A stretch of 64,000 nt of DNA from HGM04593 sp045589695 (lineage in GTDB: Bacteria; Bacteroidota; Bacteroidia; Bacteroidales; Bacteroidaceae), in NCBI GenBank assembly GCA_045589695.1, contig JAZNPP010000046.1:1-64000 (forward strand), given 5' to 3'. Positions within the stretch are counted from its first letter, which is position 1. Each line of letters opens with the position of its first letter. A program made the position numbers and the translations under genes. Positions 27,556 through 36,287 of the stretch are shown here, piece by piece. The notes under the pieces were generated by a model. It had not been told where the DNA came from, ran no database searches, and saw only the letters and a program-made list of their open reading frames with translations.

Positions 27556-29636
27556 TGAGGACTGAGAGGATACTCGCCATTCTGCTATGTCTGCTGCCGG
27601 CAATCATGTTCGGCCAAAACACCCACGACCACGCCGAGGGTGAAAATGAGGGCGGCTTTGGCAACGGCGAGGTATTCAGTCCGTTCCGTAACAATCCGAA
27701 AGACTCAACGAAAGCGGAGCTTAAAGTCCCGAAGTACATCAGGCAATGGCATGTCAATGAACAGAGCGGCGAGGTGATGCCTGTAAATGCAGACACTCTG
27801 CAGTTCATGTTCCAGAACTGGCAGCAGACAGAGGGCGTAAACGGCGAATATAATTTTCTGGGCAACATGGGAACGCCGCGCCAGACAAGGATATTCTTTA
27901 ACCGTCCGACAGACACGAAGTTTGATTTTCTGCAACCGTACGACTATTTTTATCTGCGTCCCGGACATTTTTTCTTTAACGACACGAAGTCGCCGTACAC
28001 CAATTTGAGCTACCACTCAACAGGCAACAGAATGAACGGCGATGACAGAGTGCGTGTATACTTTTCGACGAATGCCGGCAAGAAATTCGGTATAGGTTTT
28101 CTTTTCGACTACCTTTTCGCGCGAGGCCGATACGACAAGCAGGCCACGTCTCTTGTAAATATATCTCTCTTCTCGTACTACAAGAGCGACAGATACGACT
28201 ACAATTTGCTTGCAAGCAACTATCACATGAAACAGGCCGAAAACGGCGGAATAACAGACGACCGTTACATTACCCGCCCCGAAGAAATTTCAGGACTGAA
28301 CAGTAATTTCACGGCAGCGGATATTCCCGTGAACCTCTACTATTCCTGGAACAGAAACATGCTGTACGACGTTTTCTTCACCCATAACTATAACATGGGA
28401 TTCTATCGTGACAAGCTGGCGGCAGACAGCAGCGGAGTCGTAAAAGACTCGGTAGAGACCGAGTTCGTTAAAGTAGCGAAGATAACTCATGTAGCAGACG
28501 TTAAATATCACGAACATAATTTCATAAACCATAACAACATAAAGAATTACTACGCCGACACATTTCTGCCGTACGATTCCACAGACGCAACGACAAGAAT
28601 AAAGGTAAAAAACCGTTTGGCATTTTCGTTGTGCGAAGGATTCAGCAAATACGCATTCGCCAACATAACAGCCTTTGTCACACACACATACAACAGATAT
28701 ACATTGCCCGACCTCACAGCTGACGACAAGGAGTTCTTGAAGAACTACAACGAACATAACCTTACTGTAGGCGGAACATTGTCAAGCTCCAAATGGGAAA
28801 CGTTAAAATACAATGTCAATGGCGAGGCGTCGCTTATAGGCGAGGAATTCGGAGCATTCAATATTGACGGCGACGTGGAGTTCAATTTCAAGTTATGGAA
28901 AAGGGCAATGAGACTTAAAGCGAAAGCTTTCATAAAGAACAACCGCCCGTCGTTCTATTACCGTCACTACCACTCTGAGCATTTCTGGTGGGACAATGAC
29001 CTGAATAAAGAGTTCAAGACACGCATCGAAGGCTCTTTCGAAATTCCTTCATGGAGAACAAGACTGAGCGCCGGCTTCGAGAACATCAAGAACTATACCT
29101 ACATCGCCAACGAATCGACGCCCATAAGCAGCGGAAGCGCTAAATACCTTTGGAGGCTTAAGACAAAACAGGCCCATGAAAACATTCAGGTGTTTACAGC
29201 AACGCTGAAGCAGGATTTCAAAGTATGGATATTCAACCTCAACACTGAAGTCACCTACCAGCACAGCAGCGACAAAGACGTTCTTCCCCTGCCCGACATT
29301 AATGCGTACGCTAACTTCTTCCTCAAGTTCACTTACGCAAAAGTGCTGCACACGGAGATTGGCGTAGACGCAAGATACTTTACAAAGTATTACGCTCCGG
29401 ACTATTCGCCGGCGTTAGGTCAGTTCGTTCAGCAGAACCCCGAGAACAAGGTGGCAATAGGCAACTACCCGTTTGTAACGGTATATGCCAACTTTCTGCT
29501 CAAGACCGCACGTTTCTACGTAAAGTATTATCATGTGAACAAAGGCAGCGGCAACAGACAATATTTCCTTGCGCCGCACTACCCCATGAACCCGGCCATA
29601 TTCTGTTTCGGCATCTCATGGAATTTCTATAACTAA
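27555..29636 (+). CDS. Putative outer-membrane porin (Bacteroidetes 'putative porin' family)
   Basis: A 693-residue exported protein (signal peptide ending around MFGQ, residues 17-20). The mature sequence has many alternating aromatic-rich beta strands and a C-terminal strand FCFGISWNFYN, ending in an aromatic-Asn pair as expected for beta-barrel insertion. Segments RQTRIFFNRPTDTKFDFLQP and LTNLSYHSTGNR-like motifs match the Bacteroidetes putative porin family. The substrate is unknown. It is the second gene of a four-gene plus-strand operon. Confidence 0.75.
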   Translation: MRTERILAILLCLLPAIMFGQNTHDHAEGENEGGFGNGEVFSPFRNNPKDSTKAELKVPKYIRQWHVNEQSGEVMPVNADTLQFMFQNWQQTEGVNGEYNFLGNMGTPRQTRIFFNRPTDTKFDFLQPYDYFYLRPGHFFFNDTKSPYTNLSYHSTGNRMNGDDRVRVYFSTNAGKKFGIGFLFDYLFARGRYDKQATSLVNISLFSYYKSDRYDYNLLASNYHMKQAENGGITDDRYITRPEEISGLNSNFTAADIPVNLYYSWNRNMLYDVFFTHNYNMGFYRDKLAADSSGVVKDSVETEFVKVAKITHVADVKYHEHNFINHNNIKNYYADTFLPYDSTDATTRIKVKNRLAFSLCEGFSKYAFANITAFVTHTYNRYTLPDLTADDKEFLKNYNEHNLTVGGTLSSSKWETLKYNVNGEASLIGEEFGAFNIDGDVEFNFKLWKRAMRLKAKAFIKNNRPSFYYRHYHSEHFWWDNDLNKEFKTRIEGSFEIPSWRTRLSAGFENIKNYTYIANESTPISSGSAKYLWRLKTKQAHENIQVFTATLKQDFKVWIFNLNTEVTYQHSSDKDVLPLPDINAYANFFLKFTYAKVLHTEIGVDARYFTKYYAPDYSPALGQFVQQNPENKVAIGNYPFVTVYANFLLKTARFYVKYYHVNKGSGNRQYFLAPHYPMNPAIFCFGISWNFYN

Positions 29637-29648
29637 AACATTTATGCT

Positions 29649-30629
29649 ATGAACATTACTATAAAATGGGGATTTATAGGATGCGGAGAGGCCACCGAGA
29701 AGAAGAGCGGCCCGGCATTTCCTCTTGTCAAAGGCTCTGAGGTCGTCGCTGTTATGGGACGTGACAAGGAGAAGACAAGAGATTACGCCAAGCGTCATAA
29801 CATCACTCATTGGTACACCGACGCCCAGGCTCTCATTGACGACCCGGAGGTGAATGCGGTATATATCGCCACCCCGCCGTCATCGCATGCGACGTACGCC
29901 ATAATGTCAATGAAGGCCGGCAAGCCCGTCTATGTAGAGAAGCCCTTAGCGGCAAGCTACGAGGACTGCACACGTATCAACCGCATATCGAGAGAGACAG
30001 GAGTGCCATGTTTCGTAGCGTACTACCGCCGTTATCTGCCCTACTTCATGAAGGTAAAAGAGCTGTTGCCCGAGATAGGCACTGTCCTTAACGTGCAGAT
30101 ACGTTTCTCCGTTCCTCCGCGTGACCTTGACTACAACAGGAACAACCTCCCGTGGCGTGTCATACCTGACATTGCCGGAGGCGGATACTTCTACGACCTT
30201 GCCCCGCACCAGATAGACTTGCTGCAAGAGATGTTCGGTTGCATTCTTTACGCAGAAGGCTACACCGCCAACCGCGGCGGCATGTATAAGGCCGAAGATA
30301 CCGTAAGCGCATGTTTCAAGTTCGAATCGGGAATACCCGGCTCAGGCTCATGGTGCTTTGTCTCTGACGAGTCGTCGAAGGAGGACCATATTGAGATTTT
30401 CGGCAGCAAAGGAAGCCTTAGATTCTCGGTATTCACATTCGAACCGATAGAACTGCGTAACGCAGAGGGTACTAAGCATTTCAACATTCCTAACCCTCCG
30501 TATGTGCAGTTGCCGCTCATAAGAAACATTGTCGAACACCTGCAACAGAAAGGAAACTGCAAATGCGACAGCGTCAGCGCCACGCCTGTAAACTGGGTAC
30601 TTGACAGAATCTTAGGCAAGATATTATAA
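29649..30629 (+). CDS. Gfo/Idh/MocA family NAD(P)-dependent oxidoreductase
   Basis: A 326-residue enzyme. The Rossmann motif is GFIGCGEAT (8-16), the catalytic lysine is in VEKPL (Lys98), and the second domain has YFYDLAPHQIDLL with a candidate catalytic His. Members oxidise or reduce sugars and inositols; the substrate here is unknown. The gene follows the porin by 12 bases and precedes DUF4421 by 3, so a cytoplasmic sugar enzyme is embedded in an envelope operon. Confidence 0.83.
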   Translation: MNITIKWGFIGCGEATEKKSGPAFPLVKGSEVVAVMGRDKEKTRDYAKRHNITHWYTDAQALIDDPEVNAVYIATPPSSHATYAIMSMKAGKPVYVEKPLAASYEDCTRINRISRETGVPCFVAYYRRYLPYFMKVKELLPEIGTVLNVQIRFSVPPRDLDYNRNNLPWRVIPDIAGGGYFYDLAPHQIDLLQEMFGCILYAEGYTANRGGMYKAEDTVSACFKFESGIPGSGSWCFVSDESSKEDHIEIFGSKGSLRFSVFTFEPIELRNAEGTKHFNIPNPPYVQLPLIRNIVEHLQQKGNCKCDSVSATPVNWVLDRILGKIL

Positions 30630-30632
30630 CGC

Positions 30633-31733
30633 ATGAGCATGCGCGGCAACAGAAGAAGCTATCTTTTCAAAACAGGGATTATACTCCTTGTTTTGCTATT
30701 TTTCACGCTTTCAGTACATGCTCAGGAGACAAGCAATGCCGCCGGCAGCAATGTTGAGAGCTTTGAAAAAAGCGGAAAACGCAATTTTGTGCTGAGATGC
30801 GTAGATTTCATTGAGAGATTTCTTGAACAGGACACAGCCTACGTCTCTCCCAACAGGTTCAACCTATCGGTCATGCCGCAGTACTCATACAACTATGAAT
30901 ACTACAATTTCGCCACCGAGAAAAATGCCCAAAGCATAAGCATTGTCCCAACATTCAATCACAAAGCAGGCTTGTATTTCGGGTGGAGGTGGCTGTTCCT
31001 GGGATACAGTTTTGACATAAGCAAGAGCCGCCCGGAGACAGACTTGTCTTTGGAGTTGTACTGTTCAAGAGGAGGCATTGAAGTTTTCTACCGAAAACGC
31101 AGCGACGGATACAGAATAAACGGCCTGAAAGGATTTGAGAAAGACAGAGTGCCGCTTACCGGTTACGACAAGGAGTTTGACGGTTTCTCGGTAACGCAGG
31201 GCGGAGGAAGTTTCTATTACATATTCAACAACAGAAAATTCTCGTTCCCTGCGGCCTACAGGCAGTCTACCAACCAACGCAAGAGCGCAGGCTCGTTGCT
31301 TTTAGGAATAAGCTATAATGACCAGCGTTTCATGTGCGATTCCTCAAGAATAGATGCCGATATCAGAGAACGGATGTGCCAAGAGCTGAAATTCCATGAG
31401 ATAGGCTATAAAGAGATCAGCCTCAATTTGGGTTACAGCTACAATTGGGTCTTTGCTAAGGACTTCCTTGCCAATATAACTATAATTCCCGCTATCGGAT
31501 ACAAGAACACCTCGCTGAAGTTCTACAAGAACAGCAGCGAGGAGTTCGTGCCAAGCATAAATTTTGACCTTATTTCCCGTTTGGCGATCGTCTACAACAA
31601 CAGTTGGTTTTATGCCGGAGCATCGCTGAAATCACACAGATATTCATACAACAAGGCTCCGCTTTCGGTAATGAACGGCCTGGGAAGCGTCAATGTATAT
31701 GTAGGTATCAACTTCTGGCGAAGGAAAAGATAA
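30633..31733 (+). CDS. DUF4421 secreted, probably outer-membrane protein
   Basis: A 366-residue protein with a signal peptide (hydrophobic core about residues 14-29, ending VHAQ). The body has DTAYVSPNRFNLSVMPQYSY, GLYFGWRWLFLGYSFDI and YNNSWFYAGASL, the pattern of DUF4421, a Bacteroidetes family with beta-barrel character. The C-terminus NVYVGINFWRRKR is aromatic. It is last in the operon and convergent with the FadL-like gene, with only two bases between stops and no visible hairpin. Confidence 0.75.
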   Translation: MSMRGNRRSYLFKTGIILLVLLFFTLSVHAQETSNAAGSNVESFEKSGKRNFVLRCVDFIERFLEQDTAYVSPNRFNLSVMPQYSYNYEYYNFATEKNAQSISIVPTFNHKAGLYFGWRWLFLGYSFDISKSRPETDLSLELYCSRGGIEVFYRKRSDGYRINGLKGFEKDRVPLTGYDKEFDGFSVTQGGGSFYYIFNNRKFSFPAAYRQSTNQRKSAGSLLLGISYNDQRFMCDSSRIDADIRERMCQELKFHEIGYKEISLNLGYSYNWVFAKDFLANITIIPAIGYKNTSLKFYKNSSEEFVPSINFDLISRLAIVYNNSWFYAGASLKSHRYSYNKAPLSVMNGLGSVNVYVGINFWRRKR

Positions 31734-31735
31734 AA

Positions 31736-33250
31736 TCAGAAACGCACTCCGATTGTCGCCATAACAGTATGCCTTATCGTGTTCACCTCGACAGGCCTGT
31801 TCTCATAATAACTGTCGTTGTCGTCATAATAGTAATCGAGATACGGGTAGAAATCGGACTTCTGCATCTGCACCATGTATGCCGCATCGGCATAGAAATA
31901 CTTCCCTGCGTAACCGATGCCAAATGTAGCGATATTCTTTCCATAGCTGTTTATGAATTCTGTCGAAGTTTCGGCGACGGTAGCATTGTCCATATTCTTA
32001 TAGGCTGTTTTGTTGAACGGCGCCGAAATGTAGTTATACCCGGCACGCAAGGCGCAGTTCTTTATAAAGAATTCCGCACCGACACGTACAGTATGCTGCG
32101 GTCTAAGGTTATAACGTATCTCTTCGTTCTGCGCCTTTCCCACCTCGCTCATTCGCGAGAATGAGGTCGAGGAGGCGTCGGCAAACTCATACTCCGCGTT
32201 CAAAGCGACACTGCCGCCAATGGTGTATGCCATTGAAGCATTTATTCTCCAGGGAGTAGCAAGGCTGTAAGCCGAATAGAGATTATCGCCGTAAGCGCTT
32301 TTCTCGCGCGTGTCGTACATATTGTATTCAGGTCCCTCAATATTTGCCGACGAGACATCGACAAGGTCATAGAACACCGGAGTATGCACAGCCAAGCCGA
32401 CTTTGAACGGAGAATACTCAAACGGGCGGAATATCGCTCCTAACTTGAAATCGACGCCTTTGCCTTCTAATCTGTAATTATTCTCTAAAGAATAGATGTC
32501 GCCTTCATTATCAATTTCATAGAATAGCGAATAACGTGAATAGTCGGCAAAATAACAGCCCACAGTAGCGCCCAGGTATATTCTGTCGTTGAAATTGGCC
32601 GAGAGGTTAATATTTATGTCGTTCACTCCGCCGCGCAGTTCGCTGCAGTACTCGTAGCGTTCCGGAATATAAAGGGGTTCCGCCTTATCGTCGAAGATAC
32701 CGCCTTTCACAGCAAGCATGGCAAGCCAATTTGCCGAAAAGTCCTGAAACATTGAAGAACTGACCCCGTTCATATCAAAAGCATTGTCGTCGTACAGTTT
32801 TTGTATTACATACTGCTGAGAATAACCCTCGGCATCGGCAACCGCTCTGAAATTCCCCGTAGACGACGCTCGTCTGTTGTACGAAAAGCCGATATTCAAG
32901 AACTTGAGCGAGGAAAGGTCCGTCTTTAACGCTGCCACGAAACCGAAATTGTTGAATGCGGCTCCGCAGTATTTGTTCTTTTCGAGATGACCGCCTCTTT
33001 TAGCCTGATTCTCGACATAATCAACATTGCCGGTCAAACTGAAGTCTGTAGAGCGATATACAGCCGTTCCCGCAGGGTTCACTCCTATGACTGACACGTC
33101 AGCTCCGAGCGCTCCCATTGAGCCTCCCATACCGACAAAGCGGGCAGTACCGGCAGGAGCATTATCGAACAGAGTTGTTATATTATACATGTTCTGCGAC
33201 ACTGCCATGAACGGCAAAACAGAGAATATTATATATAAGTAGCGTTTCAT
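31736..33250 (-). CDS. FadL/OmpP1-like outer-membrane transport protein
   Basis: A 504-residue protein with a signal peptide ending near VSQ (residue 19). The N-terminal region GTARFVGMGGSMGALGADVS, then GVNPAGTAVYR, is the hallmark of the FadL/OmpP1 family in Bacteroidetes, where this part plugs the barrel. Repeated amphipathic strands follow to the C-terminal HTVMATIGVRF, ending in Phe as outer-membrane barrels usually do. FadL-like proteins pass hydrophobic compounds; the ligand is unknown. It lies 46 bases downstream of the Arg/Ser-repeat protein and may be cotranscribed. Confidence 0.8.
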   Translation of the reverse strand: MKRYLYIIFSVLPFMAVSQNMYNITTLFDNAPAGTARFVGMGGSMGALGADVSVIGVNPAGTAVYRSTDFSLTGNVDYVENQAKRGGHLEKNKYCGAAFNNFGFVAALKTDLSSLKFLNIGFSYNRRASSTGNFRAVADAEGYSQQYVIQKLYDDNAFDMNGVSSSMFQDFSANWLAMLAVKGGIFDDKAEPLYIPERYEYCSELRGGVNDININLSANFNDRIYLGATVGCYFADYSRYSLFYEIDNEGDIYSLENNYRLEGKGVDFKLGAIFRPFEYSPFKVGLAVHTPVFYDLVDVSSANIEGPEYNMYDTREKSAYGDNLYSAYSLATPWRINASMAYTIGGSVALNAEYEFADASSTSFSRMSEVGKAQNEEIRYNLRPQHTVRVGAEFFIKNCALRAGYNYISAPFNKTAYKNMDNATVAETSTEFINSYGKNIATFGIGYAGKYFYADAAYMVQMQKSDFYPYLDYYYDDNDSYYENRPVEVNTIRHTVMATIGVRF

Positions 33251-33296
33251 AGTAATCTTGGTTTTACGTTTTCAAATATTATACAGGACCGCTGCT

Positions 33297-34538
33297 TCAA
33301 CGGCGGGAACCGCTGCGGGAGCTGCCAGAAGAGCTGCCGCGGGAACTGCCAGAAGAGCTGCTGCGGGAACTGCCAGAAGAACCGCTGCGGGATACGCTTG
33401 AAGAGCTGCTGCGGGAACGTGACACGCTCGTACTGCTTGGACGGTTATAGCCGACTGATGATGAAGAAGAACCGCTGCGGCGGTAACTGTTACGGTTGCC
33501 GCTTCCCGACGACGTTGAGCCGGAGCTGCGCTCATTGGTACTGCGCACTTTTACGCCATTGCCTCTTTGGGATGCATTACCATTGCCTACGTTCTCATTT
33601 CCCGTAGTATGACGCGGTTGCTGACTGCGGACAGCTCCGCCCTGCCGGTTTCTATTGCCCGATTGGCTGTTCGCCATCCCGTTCGTATTCCTGCGCGGCC
33701 GCTGACCGCTTACGGTCGTCTTGTCATTATTCTTTTCACGACTTGAGGTGTTTCCGCTTGAGACCCTGTTCGAATTGCGTGGAGGCAATTGGCGGTCAGG
33801 TTTATTGACCGTATTATCCGCACGCGAAGCAGAGCCGTTCGTTCCCCTTTGATTTCTTGAGCCGTTTACAGCAATATCGCTACGGTTTCCACGATGTCTG
33901 TTATTGTTTACAGGAATATCGGTATGCACCTTATGAGCAGGCTTCCATGAGTTGTGCGCAAAGTGCGGAGGACGATGCCCTATATGCCCGTAAGCGGGAT
34001 ACCAATGATGCCAGTGATGATAGCCTGGATAATATCCCCAATCATAGCATCCCCAATTATAGGGGTAATGCCATGAACTCCAAGAATTCCATGAATACCA
34101 ATCAAAGGCGCTCCATGCCGTTCCGGGCCAATAGTATGCAGGATTATTGAATGTAGGATATATATCTACAGTATAACCGTTGTCGTATATGAGCCAGTCA
34201 TTTATGCCGCAATTATACCTCAAGTCCCAATAGAGATTGCTCCCGAGCAGACGTGCAGGATTACGGAAGCGTACTATACGGGATGAATACTGATAATCGT
34301 TTTCAGAATAATACCCGTACAAGTCGTCGGTATAGTATGCCTCATCGACATCGTTCTCATACTCCTCGTAATTGCATGAGTCATACTCGACATCGTCGAT
34401 GCCGGCGACACCGTCTTCCCGAGCGCCGTTCGCCACTACAGCCTTCTTCTCCTTTACAGGAACATAGTAGAAATCCTTATGCTGAGCCGCCGCAAAAAGA
34501 GGGCTTAGCAAAACCAACAGAAACAGTGACTTTTTCAT
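33297..34538 (-). CDS. Secreted protein with aromatic core and Arg/Ser/Gly repeat tail, unknown function
   Basis: A 413-residue protein with a signal peptide (MKKSLFLLVLLSPLFAAAQ). The middle (about residues 95-195) is dense in Trp, Tyr and His (GCYDWGYYPGYHHWHHWYPA), then an Asn/Arg-rich linker, then a low-complexity tail of Ser, Gly and Arg from about residue 340. The tail ends SSSGSSRSGSRR and includes near-perfect 8-residue repeats. I do not recognise a catalytic family; similar Trp/His-rich proteins with disordered tails occur in Bacteroidetes. The tail is strongly positive and could bind polyanions or the cell surface (inference). Confidence 0.65.
   Translation of the reverse strand: MKKSLFLLVLLSPLFAAAQHKDFYYVPVKEKKAVVANGAREDGVAGIDDVEYDSCNYEEYENDVDEAYYTDDLYGYYSENDYQYSSRIVRFRNPARLLGSNLYWDLRYNCGINDWLIYDNGYTVDIYPTFNNPAYYWPGTAWSAFDWYSWNSWSSWHYPYNWGCYDWGYYPGYHHWHHWYPAYGHIGHRPPHFAHNSWKPAHKVHTDIPVNNNRHRGNRSDIAVNGSRNQRGTNGSASRADNTVNKPDRQLPPRNSNRVSSGNTSSREKNNDKTTVSGQRPRRNTNGMANSQSGNRNRQGGAVRSQQPRHTTGNENVGNGNASQRGNGVKVRSTNERSSGSTSSGSGNRNSYRRSGSSSSSVGYNRPSSTSVSRSRSSSSSVSRSGSSGSSRSSSSGSSRGSSSGSSRSGSRR
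33306..33400. repeat. 24-bp tandem repeats in the Arg/Ser tail
   Basis: A 24-base unit close to AGAAGAGCTGCYGCGGGAAC plus TGCC recurs about three to four times with few changes, encoding SSSGSSRG-like octapeptides on the minus strand. Such repeats can expand or contract by slippage. Confidence 0.7.
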
Positions 34539-34590
34539 ATGCTTATGTTTTACGCATTTTTCTTAATGCAAAAATATTGTCTGCGAATAA

Positions 34591-34633
34591 CAAAAAACAG
34601 GGAAAATCCCTACAAAAAAGAAGGATTTTCCCT
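34591..34633 (-). terminator. Terminator of the ilv operon
   Basis: An inverted repeat (34599-34609 with 34623-34633) followed on the minus strand by GTTTTTTGTT, about 45 bases after the ilvC stop codon. Confidence 0.7.
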
Positions 34634-34676
34634 ATTTGTGCAATTATAAGGTACGGGCTAACGCCCTATTGCCTTA

Positions 34677-35720
34677 TTACTTATTTTCGGGACGCAGCTG
34701 ACGTACTACTGCGCCTGCCTGCCACATTTCGCTTTCACGAAGCGCCTTAAGTTCCTCGTTCAGTTTCTCACGATAGTCGGGCTGAGAGTTTGAGTCGATA
34801 GATCTCTGTGCCTCTTCACCGCACTTCACAGACTCGTAGAGCTTATACATTACGGGCTTTATAGCGTCGTGGAACGGAGTCATCCAATCGAGAGCGCCGC
34901 GCTGAGCTGTCGTAGAGCAGTTTGCGTACATCCAGTCCATACCTTTTGCCGCAAACAGAGGCATAAGCGATTGCGTAAGTTCCTCGACAGTCTCGTTGAA
35001 AGCCTCAGAAGGAGTGTGACCGTTCTCGCGAAGAACCTCGTACTGAGCGAGGAAAAGACCCTGGACGGCACCCATGAGCGAACCTCTCTCGCCTGTAAGG
35101 TCCGAAACGGCCTCACGCTGGAAAGTAGTCTCGAAAAGATATCCGGAACCGATACCGATACCGAATGCCAATACACGGTCAAGAGCCTTGCCTGTAGCAT
35201 TCTGGTGTATTGCATAAGACGCGTTCAAACCGCGGCCCTCAAGGAACATTGTACGCAAGGATGTACCTGAGCCTTTAGGAGCGACCATGATAACATCAAC
35301 ATCTGCAGGAGGCACAATGCCCGTTCTGTCGTTCCAGTTGATGCCGAAGCCGTGTGAGAAGTAGAGAGCCTTGCCGGTTGTCATGTACTTCTCAATCTTG
35401 GGCCATATCGCTATCTGTGCCGCATCCGAGAGCAACATACATACGATTGTACCTCGCTCCGCAGCCTCTTCGATAGAAAAGAGTGTCTCGCCGGGCACCC
35501 AACCGTCTTTAACAGCCTTGTCATATGTAGCGCCTTCGCGCTGGCCTACTATAACGTTGAAGCCGTTATCACGAAGGTTGCAAGCCTGACCAGGACCCTG
35601 TACGCCATAACCAAGAACAGCAATAGTCTCGTTTTTCAATATTTCACGAGCTTTCTCAAGTGAAAACTCCTGAGAAGTAACTACATTCTCTATTACTCCT
35701 CCAAAATTCATTTCTGCCAT
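34677..35720 (-). CDS. ilvC: Ketol-acid reductoisomerase
   Basis: A 347-residue enzyme converting acetolactate and acetohydroxybutyrate to the dihydroxy acids with NADPH. The Rossmann loop is VLGYGVQGPGQACNLRDNG and is followed by VIVGQREG. The active-site segments are VAPKGSGTSLR and the DLTGERGSLMGAVQGLF metal-binding region, with GMDWMYANCSTTAQRGALDW later. It is the last gene of ilvDBNC, two bases after ilvN. Confidence 0.95.
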   Translation of the reverse strand: MAEMNFGGVIENVVTSQEFSLEKAREILKNETIAVLGYGVQGPGQACNLRDNGFNVIVGQREGATYDKAVKDGWVPGETLFSIEEAAERGTIVCMLLSDAAQIAIWPKIEKYMTTGKALYFSHGFGINWNDRTGIVPPADVDVIMVAPKGSGTSLRTMFLEGRGLNASYAIHQNATGKALDRVLAFGIGIGSGYLFETTFQREAVSDLTGERGSLMGAVQGLFLAQYEVLRENGHTPSEAFNETVEELTQSLMPLFAAKGMDWMYANCSTTAQRGALDWMTPFHDAIKPVMYKLYESVKCGEEAQRSIDSNSQPDYREKLNEELKALRESEMWQAGAVVRQLRPENK

Positions 35721-35722
35721 AA

Positions 35723-36280
35723 TTATTCTCTATTTTTTGTTGGTTTTCTTTTATAATCTTCATCAAAAAGCAGTTCCGTAAGGTTTTCTACCGAATCGCG
35801 GGGAACCGCCACACGTCCCGACTTCACGAACTGCTGCATGCACTGGAAAGCCACAAACTTGTCATAAAGTTCAAGGATATCATCGGTAGAGCCTGTCATT
35901 TCCACTACCGTATAATTGGCATTGACCTCTATCACATGAGCTGCGCTGTGACGTATCAGGCGTGAAATCTGATTATTTTCCATAATCTTAGGAGTAGACA
36001 GTTTGTAAAGGGCTACCTCCTGGAAGAATATCTCGCTGTCCACATAGTAATCAGCTTTCAGGACATCGACCTTCTTCTCTATGCGTTTCGTAACCTTTTC
36101 AATCGATTCCTCTTCGCCCCAAAGCGTTATAGTATAACGGTGAACACCCTCTACCGATGACGACGACGCTGTAATCGTATCGATATTCATCATTCGGCGG
36201 GTAAACTCAGCCGTCACCTGATTCAACATACCGGCAATATTCTCGGTATATATGATAATAGTATATAATTTCTTGTCCAT
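35723..36280 (-). CDS. ilvN: Acetolactate synthase small (regulatory) subunit
   Basis: A 185-residue protein starting MDKKLYTIIIYTENIAGMLN, an ACT domain that in this family binds valine for feedback inhibition, followed by the small-subunit C-terminal domain. I choose the ATG at 36278-36280, 7 bases after the ilvB stop; a TTG start five codons earlier would overlap ilvB and seems less likely. It works with ilvB as the acetohydroxyacid synthase holoenzyme. Confidence 0.9.
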   Translation of the reverse strand: MDKKLYTIIIYTENIAGMLNQVTAEFTRRMMNIDTITASSSSVEGVHRYTITLWGEEESIEKVTKRIEKKVDVLKADYYVDSEIFFQEVALYKLSTPKIMENNQISRLIRHSAAHVIEVNANYTVVEMTGSTDDILELYDKFVAFQCMQQFVKSGRVAVPRDSVENLTELLFDEDYKRKPTKNRE

Positions 36281-36287
36281 TGCTTGA

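Noticed and set aside
33306..33400. CRISPR-like array
   Set aside because: The 24-base units are contiguous and in frame without unique spacers; they are coding repeats.
33272..33535. Ala-rich 87-codon frame over the repeat region of the Arg/Ser protein
   Set aside because: A shifted reading of the 24-bp repeats (Pro/Ala tracts), on the same strand as the real gene.
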